Source of the DNA: [Muricauda] lutisoli (nom. illeg.)
GTDB taxonomy: Bacteria > Bacteroidota > Bacteroidia > Flavobacteriales > Flavobacteriaceae
Length of the DNA: 64,000 nt
Assembly: GCF_017313105.1 (NCBI RefSeq)
Contig: NZ_JAFLND010000001.1
Coordinates: 1,240,001 to 1,304,000, forward strand
Direction: 5' to 3'
Shown here piece by piece: positions 43,901 to 51,424 of this stretch. Position numbers and translations under genes: made by a program. Numbering within the stretch: position 1 is the stretch's first letter; each line of letters opens with the position of its first letter. The notes below the pieces were generated by a model. The model was not told where the DNA came from, did no database searches, and saw only the letters and a program-made list of their open reading frames with translations.

Positions 43901-44163
43901 AAAATCCATGAAAGGTGAAGGATCAGTACAGGCCATTTTTTCCATTCCAACAAACGATACCTGTAAATGTTTCCGAAAAAGTTGATCACGAAAAAGACCA
44001 TAATGGCCTCGAACCATGTAGCGTTGTAAATGTAAATTCGTGCGGTTTCGGTACTGTACCAGCTTTCCACAAAGGTTCCAATGGCCATTGCTGCAGCAAA
44101 AACCAAAAACAGAACAGCCATAAGTCTAGTGGAAAAAAGCGTTTTCTTAAGAATATCGATCAT
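40996..44163 (-). CDS. Cytochrome c biogenesis fusion protein (ResB-CcsA)
   Basis: A 1055-aa fusion of both halves of the system II cytochrome c synthase. The N-terminal ResB-like part has TM helices and a large periplasmic domain; the C-terminal CcsA part has the haem-handling WWD motif WGRYWGWDPKETWAL and flanking His residues (AHQSW, HMRLV). Two further TM segments and a Q/K-rich insert lie between. The ATG at 44163 is preferred: the conserved part starts there, and a -7 box TATTTTTG (44196-44189) lies inside the longer alternative that begins at 44241. Confidence 0.92.
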   Translation of the reverse strand: MIDILKKTLFSTRLMAVLFLVFAAAMAIGTFVESWYSTETARIYIYNATWFEAIMVFFVINFFGNIYRYRLLEWKKWPVLILHLSWILIIVGAFVTRYISYEGMMPIREGATEKIFYSDKTYLTAFVDGDINGETRRRVLEDDILVTPEGKRSSLPWKSDFNGQPFSISYVDFIKGAEKGLIPDENGTEYLQIVEAGNGQRHEHYLENGKIASVHNILFALNNETDGAINIFYDEENGYRIKSPFEGSFMRMADQFQGEVASDSIQPLQLRSLYNMGGMQFVVPDPIIKGRYGIVKVPDEEITKVTQDALVVSISANGESKEVKLLGSKGTSNFSDKINVGGLDFSLSYGSKVYELPFSIELNDFIAEKYPGTEAGYASFMSKVTVHDERPFDYDIYMNHVLDHQGYRFFQSSFDPDEKGTVLSVNHDWWGTWITYIGYFLLYIGLMGIMFFGKTRFRELQTMLEKIKEKKAALTTIAMFFALVSANAQEETHEHSTAATKAQIDSVIQATTVDKEHAEKFGTLVIQDEGGRMKPVNTFASELLRKLSGDDEFRDLSANQVFLSMMLNPGVWYATDIIALGKKENDSIRKVIGVPEGTEFVKATDFFDSKGSYKLRPYLEKATSTNNPSNFEKDFKKVGERLSLLDIALSGQIVKIFPLLNDENNKWISAVEYRGGEYQVQDSLYANFIKNAMPYYLNSLQQSIVTGDYSQPDRLLEAFKQNQKNHGEEVLPSENKIKTEIIYNKLDLFNRLYKYYAMVGVLLFFVLIAKIFKERKFLDAFAYLLKGTIILFFIWHTIGLILRWYISGHAPWSDAYESILYVAWATMGIGLALGRKSELTIAASAFVTSMLLWIAHQSWVDPAIANLVPVLDSYWLMIHVAVIVGSYGPLTVGMILGVVALLLIMLTTEKNKKRMDLNIKELTVINELALTTGLVMLTIGNFLGGQWANESWGRYWGWDPKETWALISIMVYAFVLHMRLVPGLRGKWIYNFASIVAFASIMMTYFGVNFYLVGLHSYASGDQVITPSFVWYTVLGVFILGGISFWRYKVHYAKK

Positions 44164-44188
44164 GGAAATTCGGTCTACTTTCGGCTTG

Positions 44189-44196
44189 CAAAAATA
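44189..44196 (-). promoter_or_regulatory. -7 box of the ResB-CcsA gene
   Basis: TATTTTTG on the minus strand fits TAnnTTTG and lies 25 bp before the ATG at 44163. No good -33 element is seen. It argues against the upstream start at 44241. Confidence 0.45.
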
Positions 44197-44277
44197 AGGT
44201 CTTTTTAGAACTTCCTTGCTGCATAAAAGGATAAAAATCATACAGATTTGTTAATTCTTACTATAATCCATCAACCC

Positions 44278-44285
44278 TAAATTTG
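44278..44285 (+). promoter_or_regulatory. -7 box of the DUF2520 gene
   Basis: TAAATTTG fits TAnnTTTG and ends 11 bp before the ATG at 44297, so the mRNA leader would be only a few bases. Confidence 0.45.
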
Positions 44286-44296
44286 TAGTTTTGGGC

Positions 44297-45058
44297 ATGC
44301 TTAGGATTGTGATTTTGGGGACAGGGAACCTCGCCAAACATCTTTATGATGCTTTTATAACAACAAAGGATGTTGATGTATTGCAAGTTGTTGGCCGTAA
44401 CCGAGAGGATTTGCAGCAATTTTCCGAATACGCTACGATTTCCAATGATTTTGACGCCATTGCCGAAGCTGATGTATATTTGGTCGCCGTTAAAGATGAC
44501 GCTATCAGCGAAGTGTCCAAGTATCTATCGAATAAAAAAGGATTAGTGGCCCATACCTCGGGTGCCATGTGTTTGAATGCGATACAAACCACAAACAAAG
44601 GGGTTTTTTATCCGCTACAAACTTTTACCAAAGGTATAGCTGTTGATTTTTCAAATATTCCCATCTGTATAGAAGCTGAAGAAAAAGATTCTTTGGAGAG
44701 CTTGAGGACCCTGGCAACATCCATATCGGAAAACGTGCATCATATTGATTCCGATCAACGAAAAAAATTGCATCTTGCAGCGGTTTTTGTTAACAATTTC
44801 ACCAATTACCTATACCATGTTGGGGAGGAACTTTGCTTGGAAGAAGGCCTTTCATTTGAACTTTTGAAACCTTTGATTTTGGAAACGGCGAATAAAGTGC
44901 AAATTATGTCGCCAATTGAAGCACAAACCGGACCAGCGCGCAGAAACGATTTAAAAAGTATGGGGAATCACCTAGAACTTTTGAACAAAGAAGAACATAT
45001 TACACTCTATAAACTATTGAGCCAAGCCATAAAACAAGCCCATGAAGAAGAATTATAA
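44297..45058 (+). CDS. Rossmann-like and DUF2520 domain protein
   Basis: A 253-aa protein with an N-terminal NAD(P)-binding Rossmann fold (VILGTGNLAKHLYDAF) and a C-terminal helical DUF2520 domain (LHLAAVFVNNFTNYLYHVGEELC). It is related to pyrroline-5-carboxylate and ketopantoate reductases, but its substrate is unknown. The ATG at 44297 is preferred to a TTG two codons upstream. It overlaps the KdsC-like gene by 17 bp and leads the DUF2520/HAD/Maf operon. Confidence 0.87.
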   Translation: MLRIVILGTGNLAKHLYDAFITTKDVDVLQVVGRNREDLQQFSEYATISNDFDAIAEADVYLVAVKDDAISEVSKYLSNKKGLVAHTSGAMCLNAIQTTNKGVFYPLQTFTKGIAVDFSNIPICIEAEEKDSLESLRTLATSISENVHHIDSDQRKKLHLAAVFVNNFTNYLYHVGEELCLEEGLSFELLKPLILETANKVQIMSPIEAQTGPARRNDLKSMGNHLELLNKEEHITLYKLLSQAIKQAHEEEL

Positions 45059-45569
45059 AGAGCTTTTAAGCAGTATCACCACCTTTGTTTTTGATGTTGA
45101 TGGTGTTTTTACCGATGGAACGGTGTTGATTACCACCGATGGGGAATTGCTTCGAAAAATGAGCGTAAAGGATGGTTATGCCCTAAAAACCGCTATTAAA
45201 AAAGGATACAACGTCTGTATCATTACGGGTGGGACCAACCAGGGCGTAAAAGAGCGCTTGAAAGGTCTTGGCGTAACCGATTTCTATATGGGCGCCCATC
45301 ATAAACAAGAACCGTTGGAAGAATATTTGGATATTCATGGTATAGACCCGCAATCCGTGGTTTACATGGGAGACGATGTCCCAGACATTCCCCCTATGAA
45401 AATGGTTGCCCTTGCCACTTCCCCACAAAATGCTGTACCCGAGGTAAAGGCTATTTCGGACTATGTTTCCCATAAAAACGGGGGCGATGGCTGTGTTCGG
45501 GATATTATTGAGCAAGTCTTGAAGGTTCGCGGAGACTGGAATGATAATTTTAGTGCCAAGAATGACTAA
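45042..45569 (+). CDS. KdsC-like HAD phosphatase
   Basis: A 175-aa HAD hydrolase of the cap-less KDO-8-phosphate phosphatase group. The nucleophile motif FDVDGVFTDG (Asp near residue 18) and the metal-binding YMGDDVPD are conserved, and ITGG provides motif II. The likely role is removal of phosphate from KDO-8-P during lipid A core synthesis. The KDO-8-P synthase gene is not nearby. Confidence 0.87.
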   Translation: MKKNYKELLSSITTFVFDVDGVFTDGTVLITTDGELLRKMSVKDGYALKTAIKKGYNVCIITGGTNQGVKERLKGLGVTDFYMGAHHKQEPLEEYLDIHGIDPQSVVYMGDDVPDIPPMKMVALATSPQNAVPEVKAISDYVSHKNGGDGCVRDIIEQVLKVRGDWNDNFSAKND

Positions 45570-46155
45570 AAATCCACTCAGAGAAAAGCTCAAAGACAAA
45601 AAAATCATTTTGGGCTCTGGTTCACCAAGGCGCAAAATGTTTTTGGAAGAGTTGGGACTGAACTTTGAAGTTCGACCAAAATCGGTAGAAGAGGTCTATC
45701 CTGAGCAATTGCAAGGGCAAGAAATATCTGAGTATCTGGCCAAGCTCAAAGCCACTCCATTTTTGAAGGAGCTGGAGCCTGGTCAAATCGTGATCACTTC
45801 GGATACCGTGGTTTGGCACAACAACATATCCTTGGCCAAAGCTGCTGATAAAGCCGAGGCGTTTGAAATGCTTCGTACACTCTCGGGGGATTGGCACGAA
45901 GTGATCACCTCTGTTTGTTTTACCACAAAAGATTCCCAAAAAACTGTAAGTGGCATCACTAAGGTTAAGTTGAAAGATTTCTCGGATGACGAGATCAACT
46001 ACTACATTGAAACTTGCCAACCATTTGATAAAGCCGGTGCCTACGGGATACAGGAATGGATCGGAATGATAGGTATTACCGAAATTCAAGGTTCTTACAC
46101 CAATGTGGTGGGGCTGCCCACAGATTTGGTCTACAAGGCTCTTATGGAACTGTAA
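45562..46155 (+). CDS. Maf-like nucleotide pyrophosphatase
   Basis: A 197-aa Maf/Ham1-fold protein. It has the phosphate-binding loop GSGSPRRKMFLEELGL, the catalytic TSDTVV and the C-terminal GAYGIQ and GSYTNVVGLP motifs. The family hydrolyses dTTP, UTP or modified nucleotides and influences septum formation. The ATG at 45562 overlaps the KdsC-like stop by 8 bp; a further upstream ATG at 45541 is possible. The stop abuts the convergent ferredoxin gene. Confidence 0.9.
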   Translation: MTKNPLREKLKDKKIILGSGSPRRKMFLEELGLNFEVRPKSVEEVYPEQLQGQEISEYLAKLKATPFLKELEPGQIVITSDTVVWHNNISLAKAADKAEAFEMLRTLSGDWHEVITSVCFTTKDSQKTVSGITKVKLKDFSDDEINYYIETCQPFDKAGAYGIQEWIGMIGITEIQGSYTNVVGLPTDLVYKALMEL

Positions 46156-46386
46156 TCAAGTTCGTTTTACCGAAATAATTTTTACGGGACAGGCTTTTGA
46201 CGCTTGTTCACAAGGCTCAAAAATACCTTCGTCATGGGATTTTATGGTATGGAATCCCTTTTTGTTTTGGGAATGCAACAAAACGGATTTTCCATCTTTT
46301 TTGGACATGGCAAATTGCTCTGGGGCCATCTCCACACAATAATTGCATCCAATACATTTTTCGCGCTGAAGCGTAACTACAACCAT
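46156..46386 (-). CDS. Small ferredoxin
   Basis: A 76-aa ferredoxin. The cysteines CIGCNYC near residues 11-17 and ACPV near residue 67 form a single-cluster site, with a further CEQ residue at about 59. Such 4Fe-4S or 3Fe-4S proteins carry electrons in the cytosol. Its ATG shares a base with the stop of the U32 gene (TAATG), so the two are translated together. Confidence 0.88.
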   Translation of the reverse strand: MVVVTLQREKCIGCNYCVEMAPEQFAMSKKDGKSVLLHSQNKKGFHTIKSHDEGIFEPCEQASKACPVKIISVKRT

Positions 46387-47630
46387 TAAGCCTCTACCTT
46401 ATTTTCCACGATTTTATACAACTTGTCCGATAGTCGAATTCTGAAATCCAAAGGAATGGTTACGGAATCGCCTTTTTTGGCGGTGGAAAGTTTGGCATCG
46501 TTCACCAACATTTCGGTGACTTTCATTTCTTTGGCTCCTGTTGTTGGCCCTGTTACCAAAATAGTGTCCCCAATGGAGATATCGTAAGCTTCTATGGTAA
46601 ACTCACCAATATTGCTTTTAGGGAAAAAGTGAGCTCCTTTTCCAATGTAGACTTTCTTTTGTGTGGCCGATGAACCGGGAATTTTACTCCATTCCCCTAA
46701 TTTCTGGCCCAAATAGTACCCACTCCAAAAACCTCGATTGTAGACTTTTTCCAGTTCCTGCATCCAAGCGATCACTTTTTCCTTATCGTAGTTGCCCTGG
46801 TACAAACTATCCAAAGCCTGACGGTAACATTTGATGACTTTGGCCACATACTCGGGAGCACGCCCCCTACCCTCTATTTTCAAAACCTTGATGCCAGCAT
46901 CGGCCACTTGATCTAGGAAATCGATGGTACATAAGTCCTTGGGAGACATAATGTACTCATTATCCAGTTCCATTTCAAAACCGGTCTCTTGATCAATGAC
47001 CGTGTACTTTTTACGGCAATTTTGCTTGCAAGCTCCCCTATTTGCCGAGGAATTGTACGAATGTAAGCTCATGTAACATTTACCCGAAACGGCCATGCAC
47101 AAGGCTCCGTGACCGAAAACCTCGATTTCCACTAAACGGCCTGACGGTCCCTTGATCTGTTCCTTTTCTATCTGTTCCGTAATCTTCTTTACCTGTCGCA
47201 AACTCAACTCTCGGCTCAATACCATAGTGTCGGCGAACATGGCGTAAAACTTCACCGTTTCAATATTGGTTACATTGATTTGGGTTGAAATATGGACTTC
47301 CAAGCCCAACTCCCTAGCGGAAGCAATCACAGCTTGGTCCATGGCAATAATCGCTGTCAGCCCTACCTCTTTGGCCTTTTTCAACAAGGTTTTAACTATG
47401 GAAAGGTCGTGGTCATATATAATGGTGTTCAAGGTTAGGTAAGTCCGTACCCCTTTTGCATTACATCGCTTTGCGATTTCGGGCAAATCATCCAAAGTAA
47501 AGTTCATAGTGGCTCTCGCCCTCATGTTCAATTGCTCCACGCCAAAATATACCGAGTCGGCCCCATTGTCCAACGCAGCCTGCAAAGATTCAAAATTACC
47601 CGCAGGTGCCATCAACTCAATCTGTTGCAT
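46386..47630 (-). CDS. U32 family protein, TrhP-like (tRNA uridine hydroxylation)
   Basis: A 414-aa peptidase-U32-family protein. The TIM-barrel start APAGNFESLQAALDNGADSVYFG and the Cys-rich signature ALCMAVSGKCYMSLHSYN followed by GACKQNCRKKY are of the YegQ/TrhP type, which hydroxylates U34 of certain tRNAs using prephenate-derived chemistry and an Fe-S cluster. The ATG at 47630 is chosen because a -7 box (TAGTTTTG, 47668-47661) overlaps the alternative TTG start at 47663. It is coupled to a ferredoxin gene. Confidence 0.85.
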   Translation of the reverse strand: MQQIELMAPAGNFESLQAALDNGADSVYFGVEQLNMRARATMNFTLDDLPEIAKRCNAKGVRTYLTLNTIIYDHDLSIVKTLLKKAKEVGLTAIIAMDQAVIASARELGLEVHISTQINVTNIETVKFYAMFADTMVLSRELSLRQVKKITEQIEKEQIKGPSGRLVEIEVFGHGALCMAVSGKCYMSLHSYNSSANRGACKQNCRKKYTVIDQETGFEMELDNEYIMSPKDLCTIDFLDQVADAGIKVLKIEGRGRAPEYVAKVIKCYRQALDSLYQGNYDKEKVIAWMQELEKVYNRGFWSGYYLGQKLGEWSKIPGSSATQKKVYIGKGAHFFPKSNIGEFTIEAYDISIGDTILVTGPTTGAKEMKVTEMLVNDAKLSTAKKGDSVTIPLDFRIRLSDKLYKIVENKVEA

Positions 47631-47660
47631 ATCAAAAAGTTTAGCTTCCGAAATATTTTG

Positions 47661-47668
47661 CAAAACTA
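47661..47668 (-). promoter_or_regulatory. -7 box of the U32 gene
   Basis: TAGTTTTG on the minus strand fits TAnnTTTG, 30 bp before the ATG at 47630. No clear -33 box is seen. Confidence 0.4.
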
Positions 47669-47701
47669 CATTTTTCCGTGTATTGGAAAAAGTTAAGTAT
47701 A

Positions 47702-47732
47702 TTGATATAAACCGACTTTACCCATAACTTTG
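47702..47732 (+). promoter_or_regulatory. Promoter of the lipoprotein gene
   Basis: TTG (47702-47704), a 20-bp spacer and TAACTTTG (47725-47732) match the Bacteroidota promoter consensus and lie 13 bp before the ATG at 47746. Confidence 0.65.
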
Positions 47733-47745
47733 AAAAAATGCGCTT

Positions 47746-48690
47746 ATGAAAACTTTTATCCCAACTTTTAGTACTTCTTTATTTTTGTTGATTCTCTTGG
47801 TTGTAGGATGCAAACAAGAAAACAAAACGGAAACATCAACAGATACAGTTACTACCACAAAAACCAAAGAGCAACCACCTAAAAATCCACTTTCAGAAGA
47901 CTTTAAGGAGTACTGGTATGCAGGAGAGGCCGAAATTACATCCTATCAATTGGAACAGGCAAGATATGGGGAGCTTCGAGATGGCAAGGCCGTTTTGATT
48001 TATGTTACCGAACCATTTTTGCCCGCAGAACAGGTAAAAGCAAACAATAACAATCCTGAAAACGTGTCGGTCTTGAAGTTGAATGCCACTAAAAAGTTTT
48101 TGACGGGCATCTATCCCTATTCCATCATGAGCAGTACTTTTTATCCCGTTTACGACAATCAACATGCGCTTAAAACAAGTTTGTCCGTTCAAGAATGGTG
48201 TGGTCATGTGTACTCCCAACTGAACAATCGTGAAAAATTTGACTTCACCTCCCATTCATATTTTGAAGGAGAGGCCGATCGAGCGTTCTCCATGGAAAAA
48301 ACTATTTTAGAAAATGAAATCTGGACCAAAATCCGAATCAAACCCGATAATCTTCCATTGGGTGATATTTCCATGATTCCTTCTTTAGAATTTCTTAGAT
48401 TAAGTCACCAAGAAATAAAAGCATATGATGCCAATGCCAAACTTTCATCCAAAGATGGCATTTCCACTTACACCATTTCCTTCCCGGAATTGGAACGAAA
48501 TTTGATGATAAATTTCACCACTGATTTCCCCTATTCCATTGAAAGTTGGACTGAGGAGTTTAAGAGCGGTTTTGGTTCTGATGCAAAAACATTGACAACA
48601 TCGGCCACCAAAATCAAATCATTAAAAACTGCCTATTGGCAGCAAAATGACAACAAGAATTCAATTCTAAGGGACAGTTTAGGTTTATAA
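47746..48690 (+). CDS. Hypothetical lipoprotein
   Basis: A 314-aa exported lipoprotein (lipobox ending in C22, VVGC). After a low-complexity Thr/Lys linker (about 25-50) comes a beta-rich domain with conserved-looking EEWY-type aromatic residues (EYWYAGEAEITSY near 55). I do not recognise a family with known function. It has its own promoter and is divergent from the U32 gene. Confidence 0.7.
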   Translation: MKTFIPTFSTSLFLLILLVVGCKQENKTETSTDTVTTTKTKEQPPKNPLSEDFKEYWYAGEAEITSYQLEQARYGELRDGKAVLIYVTEPFLPAEQVKANNNNPENVSVLKLNATKKFLTGIYPYSIMSSTFYPVYDNQHALKTSLSVQEWCGHVYSQLNNREKFDFTSHSYFEGEADRAFSMEKTILENEIWTKIRIKPDNLPLGDISMIPSLEFLRLSHQEIKAYDANAKLSSKDGISTYTISFPELERNLMINFTTDFPYSIESWTEEFKSGFGSDAKTLTTSATKIKSLKTAYWQQNDNKNSILRDSLGL

Positions 48691-48781
48691 CACTAGTGAT
48701 TGCTATGTTAAAAGTCTTTTAAAGAAATGGAGGACTGCCTACAAACTGCCTATATTTGAAATAACCACTAAACAACCAAGT

Positions 48782-51313
48782 ATGAAGCATTTTTGGGTAT
48801 TCCTTTCCATAACCACGCTATTTTTTACAAATTCCTTTGCCCAAAAACCAGATAAGCTCACCTCCGCAGAGCTATTTCATGAAATCCAAAAACTGAATTT
48901 TTTGGGAACGGCACTTTACGTAGCAGCGCATCCCGATGACGAAAACACCAGCCTAATTTCTTATTTGGCCAACCACGAAAAAGCGAGGACCGTATACCTT
49001 TCCATGACTCGTGGTGACGGCGGGCAGAACTTGATCGGTTCCGAGTTAGCTGAGCTTTTGGGCGTATTGCGCACACAAGAACTGTTGGCTGCAAGGCACA
49101 TGGACGGTGGTGAACAACGGTTTACAAGAGCAATCGATTTTGGGTTTTCCAAACATCCGAAGGAAACCTTAAAAATTTGGGACAAAGAAAAAGTGCTGTC
49201 AGATGTGGTCTGGGCCATTCGAAACATTAAGCCCGATGTGATCATCAACCGTTTTAATCACAGAACACCTGGTTCCACCCATGGTCATCATACGTCTTCT
49301 GCTATTTTGAGCATGGAGGCCTTTGATCTTGCCAACAATCCCGATGTGTACTCCGATCAATTGAAATGGACTACGCCCTGGCAGCCTAAGCGTATTTTTT
49401 ACAACACGTCGTGGTGGCAATACGGAAGCCGGGAAAAGTTTGCCGAAGCAGATAAGTCGGGTATGGTAATGTTAGATGTTGGCACCTACTACCCGGAACT
49501 GGGCCTATCCAACAACGAAATTGCCGCCATGGCTCGAAGTCAACACCTATGCCAAGGGTTTGGCAGGTTGACCGATAGAGGGTCATCTGATGAATATATT
49601 GAACTCCTTAAAGGTGACATGCCCCAAAACAACAATGTTTTTGAAGGTATCAACACCACTTGGTCGCGTGTGGAAGGAGGCGAAGCTGTAGGTGACATTC
49701 TTTATGATGTTGAGGAAAATTTTGATTTTCAGAATCCATCAAAACATATCCCCGAGCTTGTAAAAGCGTATCAATTACTGCAAGAAGTGGAAGATGAGCA
49801 TTGGAGAACCCTAAAGTCCGAAGAGTTGAAAAAAATTATTTTGGCTGCCGCAGGACTGTATTTGGAAGCTAGTTCCGCAAGTGCTTCCGCAACTCCTGGT
49901 AGCCAAACAACGATCAACATTGAAACCATCAATCGGTCATCGCCAAGTGTTACTCTAAAACAAATCGAAATTATTGGGGCCGATGCCAAATTAACTCCCA
50001 ATAAAGAATTGGCAGACAACCAAAGAGAAAATTTTGAAATAAGCTTTAAGGTGCCTGAAAATATATCGTACACCAGTCCTTATTGGTTGAACAAACCAGG
50101 AACCTTGGGAACATATACTGTTACCGACCAAAGTTTAATTGGCAAACCTGAAACACCCAGTGCTTTCAAAGCTATTTTTACGGTAGAGATCGATGGTGTT
50201 GAAATTCCGTTTGGGAAATCCGTAGTTCACCGCTATTCCAGGCCTGATAGAGGCGAATTGTACGAGCCTTTTGCCATATTACCTGAAGTTACCTCCAAAA
50301 TCGATGAGAAAGTGCTGATTTTTGCCAACGCCGATACCAAAGAGGTCCAAGTTAAAATTAGAGCTGGAAAAAATGATGTGTCCGGTACCGTTGCCTTGAA
50401 CCATCCTTCGGGTTGGGTAGTTTCTCCAAGCAGTATACCATTTTCCATATCACAAAAAGGCGAGGAAATCTCGATTGCATTTAATGTTACCCCTCCCAAT
50501 ACGGAAAGCGAAGGTAAGTTGGAACCCAAAATCACCATGGGCAACAAAATATACGATAAAGAACTTGTAGAAATTGACTACGACCATATCCCCAAGCAAT
50601 CTGTCCTACTTCCTTCAGAAGCCAAAGTGGTGCGCATGGATATAAAAAAGTCCGGGGAGCATATTGCCTATATTATGGGAGCTGGTGACAATGTTCCCGA
50701 AAGTTTGGAGCAAATCGGTTATCAAGTCCATCTAGTGGACCCGAACGATATTCAAAACGGGGATTTGGACAAATATGATGCTGTAGTGGTCGGAATCAGG
50801 GCCTATAATGTTGTGGATGCCCTAAAGTTCAAGCAACCTGTTTTGTTTGATTATGTGGAAAAGGGCGGCACCATGATCGTACAATACAACACTGCAGGAA
50901 GGTGGGCCAGTCAATTTGAAAATATTGCACCTTACAATGTGACGCTTTCACGTGACAGGGTCACCGACGAGAATGCTGAAGTGAAAATATTGGCGCCAAA
51001 CAATTCGTTGGTTAATTTTCCGAATGCCATCACAGAAAAAGATTTTGATGGTTGGGTTCAAGAACGGGGGTTATATTTCCCAAGTGAATGGAGCTCAGAG
51101 TTTACACCAATTCTATCTATGAAGGATGAAGGGGAAACCGACAAACAAGGTAGCCTTATTGTAGCACCTTATGGAGAAGGTCACTATATTTACACCGGTT
51201 TAAGCTTTTTCAGGGAATTGCCTGTTGGGGTTTCGGGAGCATATAAACTCTTTGCAAATATGCTTTCGGTAGGAAAAGATGAAGTAAAAAGAGACAGTAA
51301 TGTCAAAGGATAA
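48782..51313 (+). CDS. Large PIG-L family deacetylase-like protein
   Basis: An 843-aa exported protein (signal peptide ending NSFAQ, residue 21). The N-terminal LmbE/PIG-L domain has the metal motif AAHPDDENTS and HRTPGSTHGHH; a central beta-sandwich (about 370-620) and a C-terminal ThuA/glutamine-amidotransferase-like fold (YDAVVVGIRAYNV, YVEKGGTMIVQYNT) follow. It probably removes N-acetyl groups from periplasmic glycan or other sugars. The following genes code for a 38-aa membrane peptide and a sodium symporter, suggesting uptake of the product. Confidence 0.85.
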   Translation: MKHFWVFLSITTLFFTNSFAQKPDKLTSAELFHEIQKLNFLGTALYVAAHPDDENTSLISYLANHEKARTVYLSMTRGDGGQNLIGSELAELLGVLRTQELLAARHMDGGEQRFTRAIDFGFSKHPKETLKIWDKEKVLSDVVWAIRNIKPDVIINRFNHRTPGSTHGHHTSSAILSMEAFDLANNPDVYSDQLKWTTPWQPKRIFYNTSWWQYGSREKFAEADKSGMVMLDVGTYYPELGLSNNEIAAMARSQHLCQGFGRLTDRGSSDEYIELLKGDMPQNNNVFEGINTTWSRVEGGEAVGDILYDVEENFDFQNPSKHIPELVKAYQLLQEVEDEHWRTLKSEELKKIILAAAGLYLEASSASASATPGSQTTINIETINRSSPSVTLKQIEIIGADAKLTPNKELADNQRENFEISFKVPENISYTSPYWLNKPGTLGTYTVTDQSLIGKPETPSAFKAIFTVEIDGVEIPFGKSVVHRYSRPDRGELYEPFAILPEVTSKIDEKVLIFANADTKEVQVKIRAGKNDVSGTVALNHPSGWVVSPSSIPFSISQKGEEISIAFNVTPPNTESEGKLEPKITMGNKIYDKELVEIDYDHIPKQSVLLPSEAKVVRMDIKKSGEHIAYIMGAGDNVPESLEQIGYQVHLVDPNDIQNGDLDKYDAVVVGIRAYNVVDALKFKQPVLFDYVEKGGTMIVQYNTAGRWASQFENIAPYNVTLSRDRVTDENAEVKILAPNNSLVNFPNAITEKDFDGWVQERGLYFPSEWSSEFTPILSMKDEGETDKQGSLIVAPYGEGHYIYTGLSFFRELPVGVSGAYKLFANMLSVGKDEVKRDSNVKG

Positions 51314-51416
51314 TATGGATACCAAATTTGAATGGAAGAAGGAATACAGCATCGTAATCCTTTTAAATGCCATATATATTTTGGTGTTTTACCTCATAAT
51401 GATTTTAAACAACTAG
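51300..51416 (+). CDS. 38-aa single-pass membrane peptide
   Basis: An ATG at 51300 overlaps the end of the PIG-L gene (stop at 51313) and opens a 38-codon frame ending TAG at 51416, 8 bp before the symporter ATG. The peptide has a charged N-terminus (DTKFEWKKEYS) and one hydrophobic helix (IVILLNAIYILVFYLIMIL). Tight spacing and coupling on both sides make it a real gene rather than chance. It may be a small accessory subunit of the symporter, like the short proteins that accompany other sodium/solute symporters. Confidence 0.75.
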   Translation: MSKDNMDTKFEWKKEYSIVILLNAIYILVFYLIMILNN

Positions 51417-51424
51417 TATCCTGA

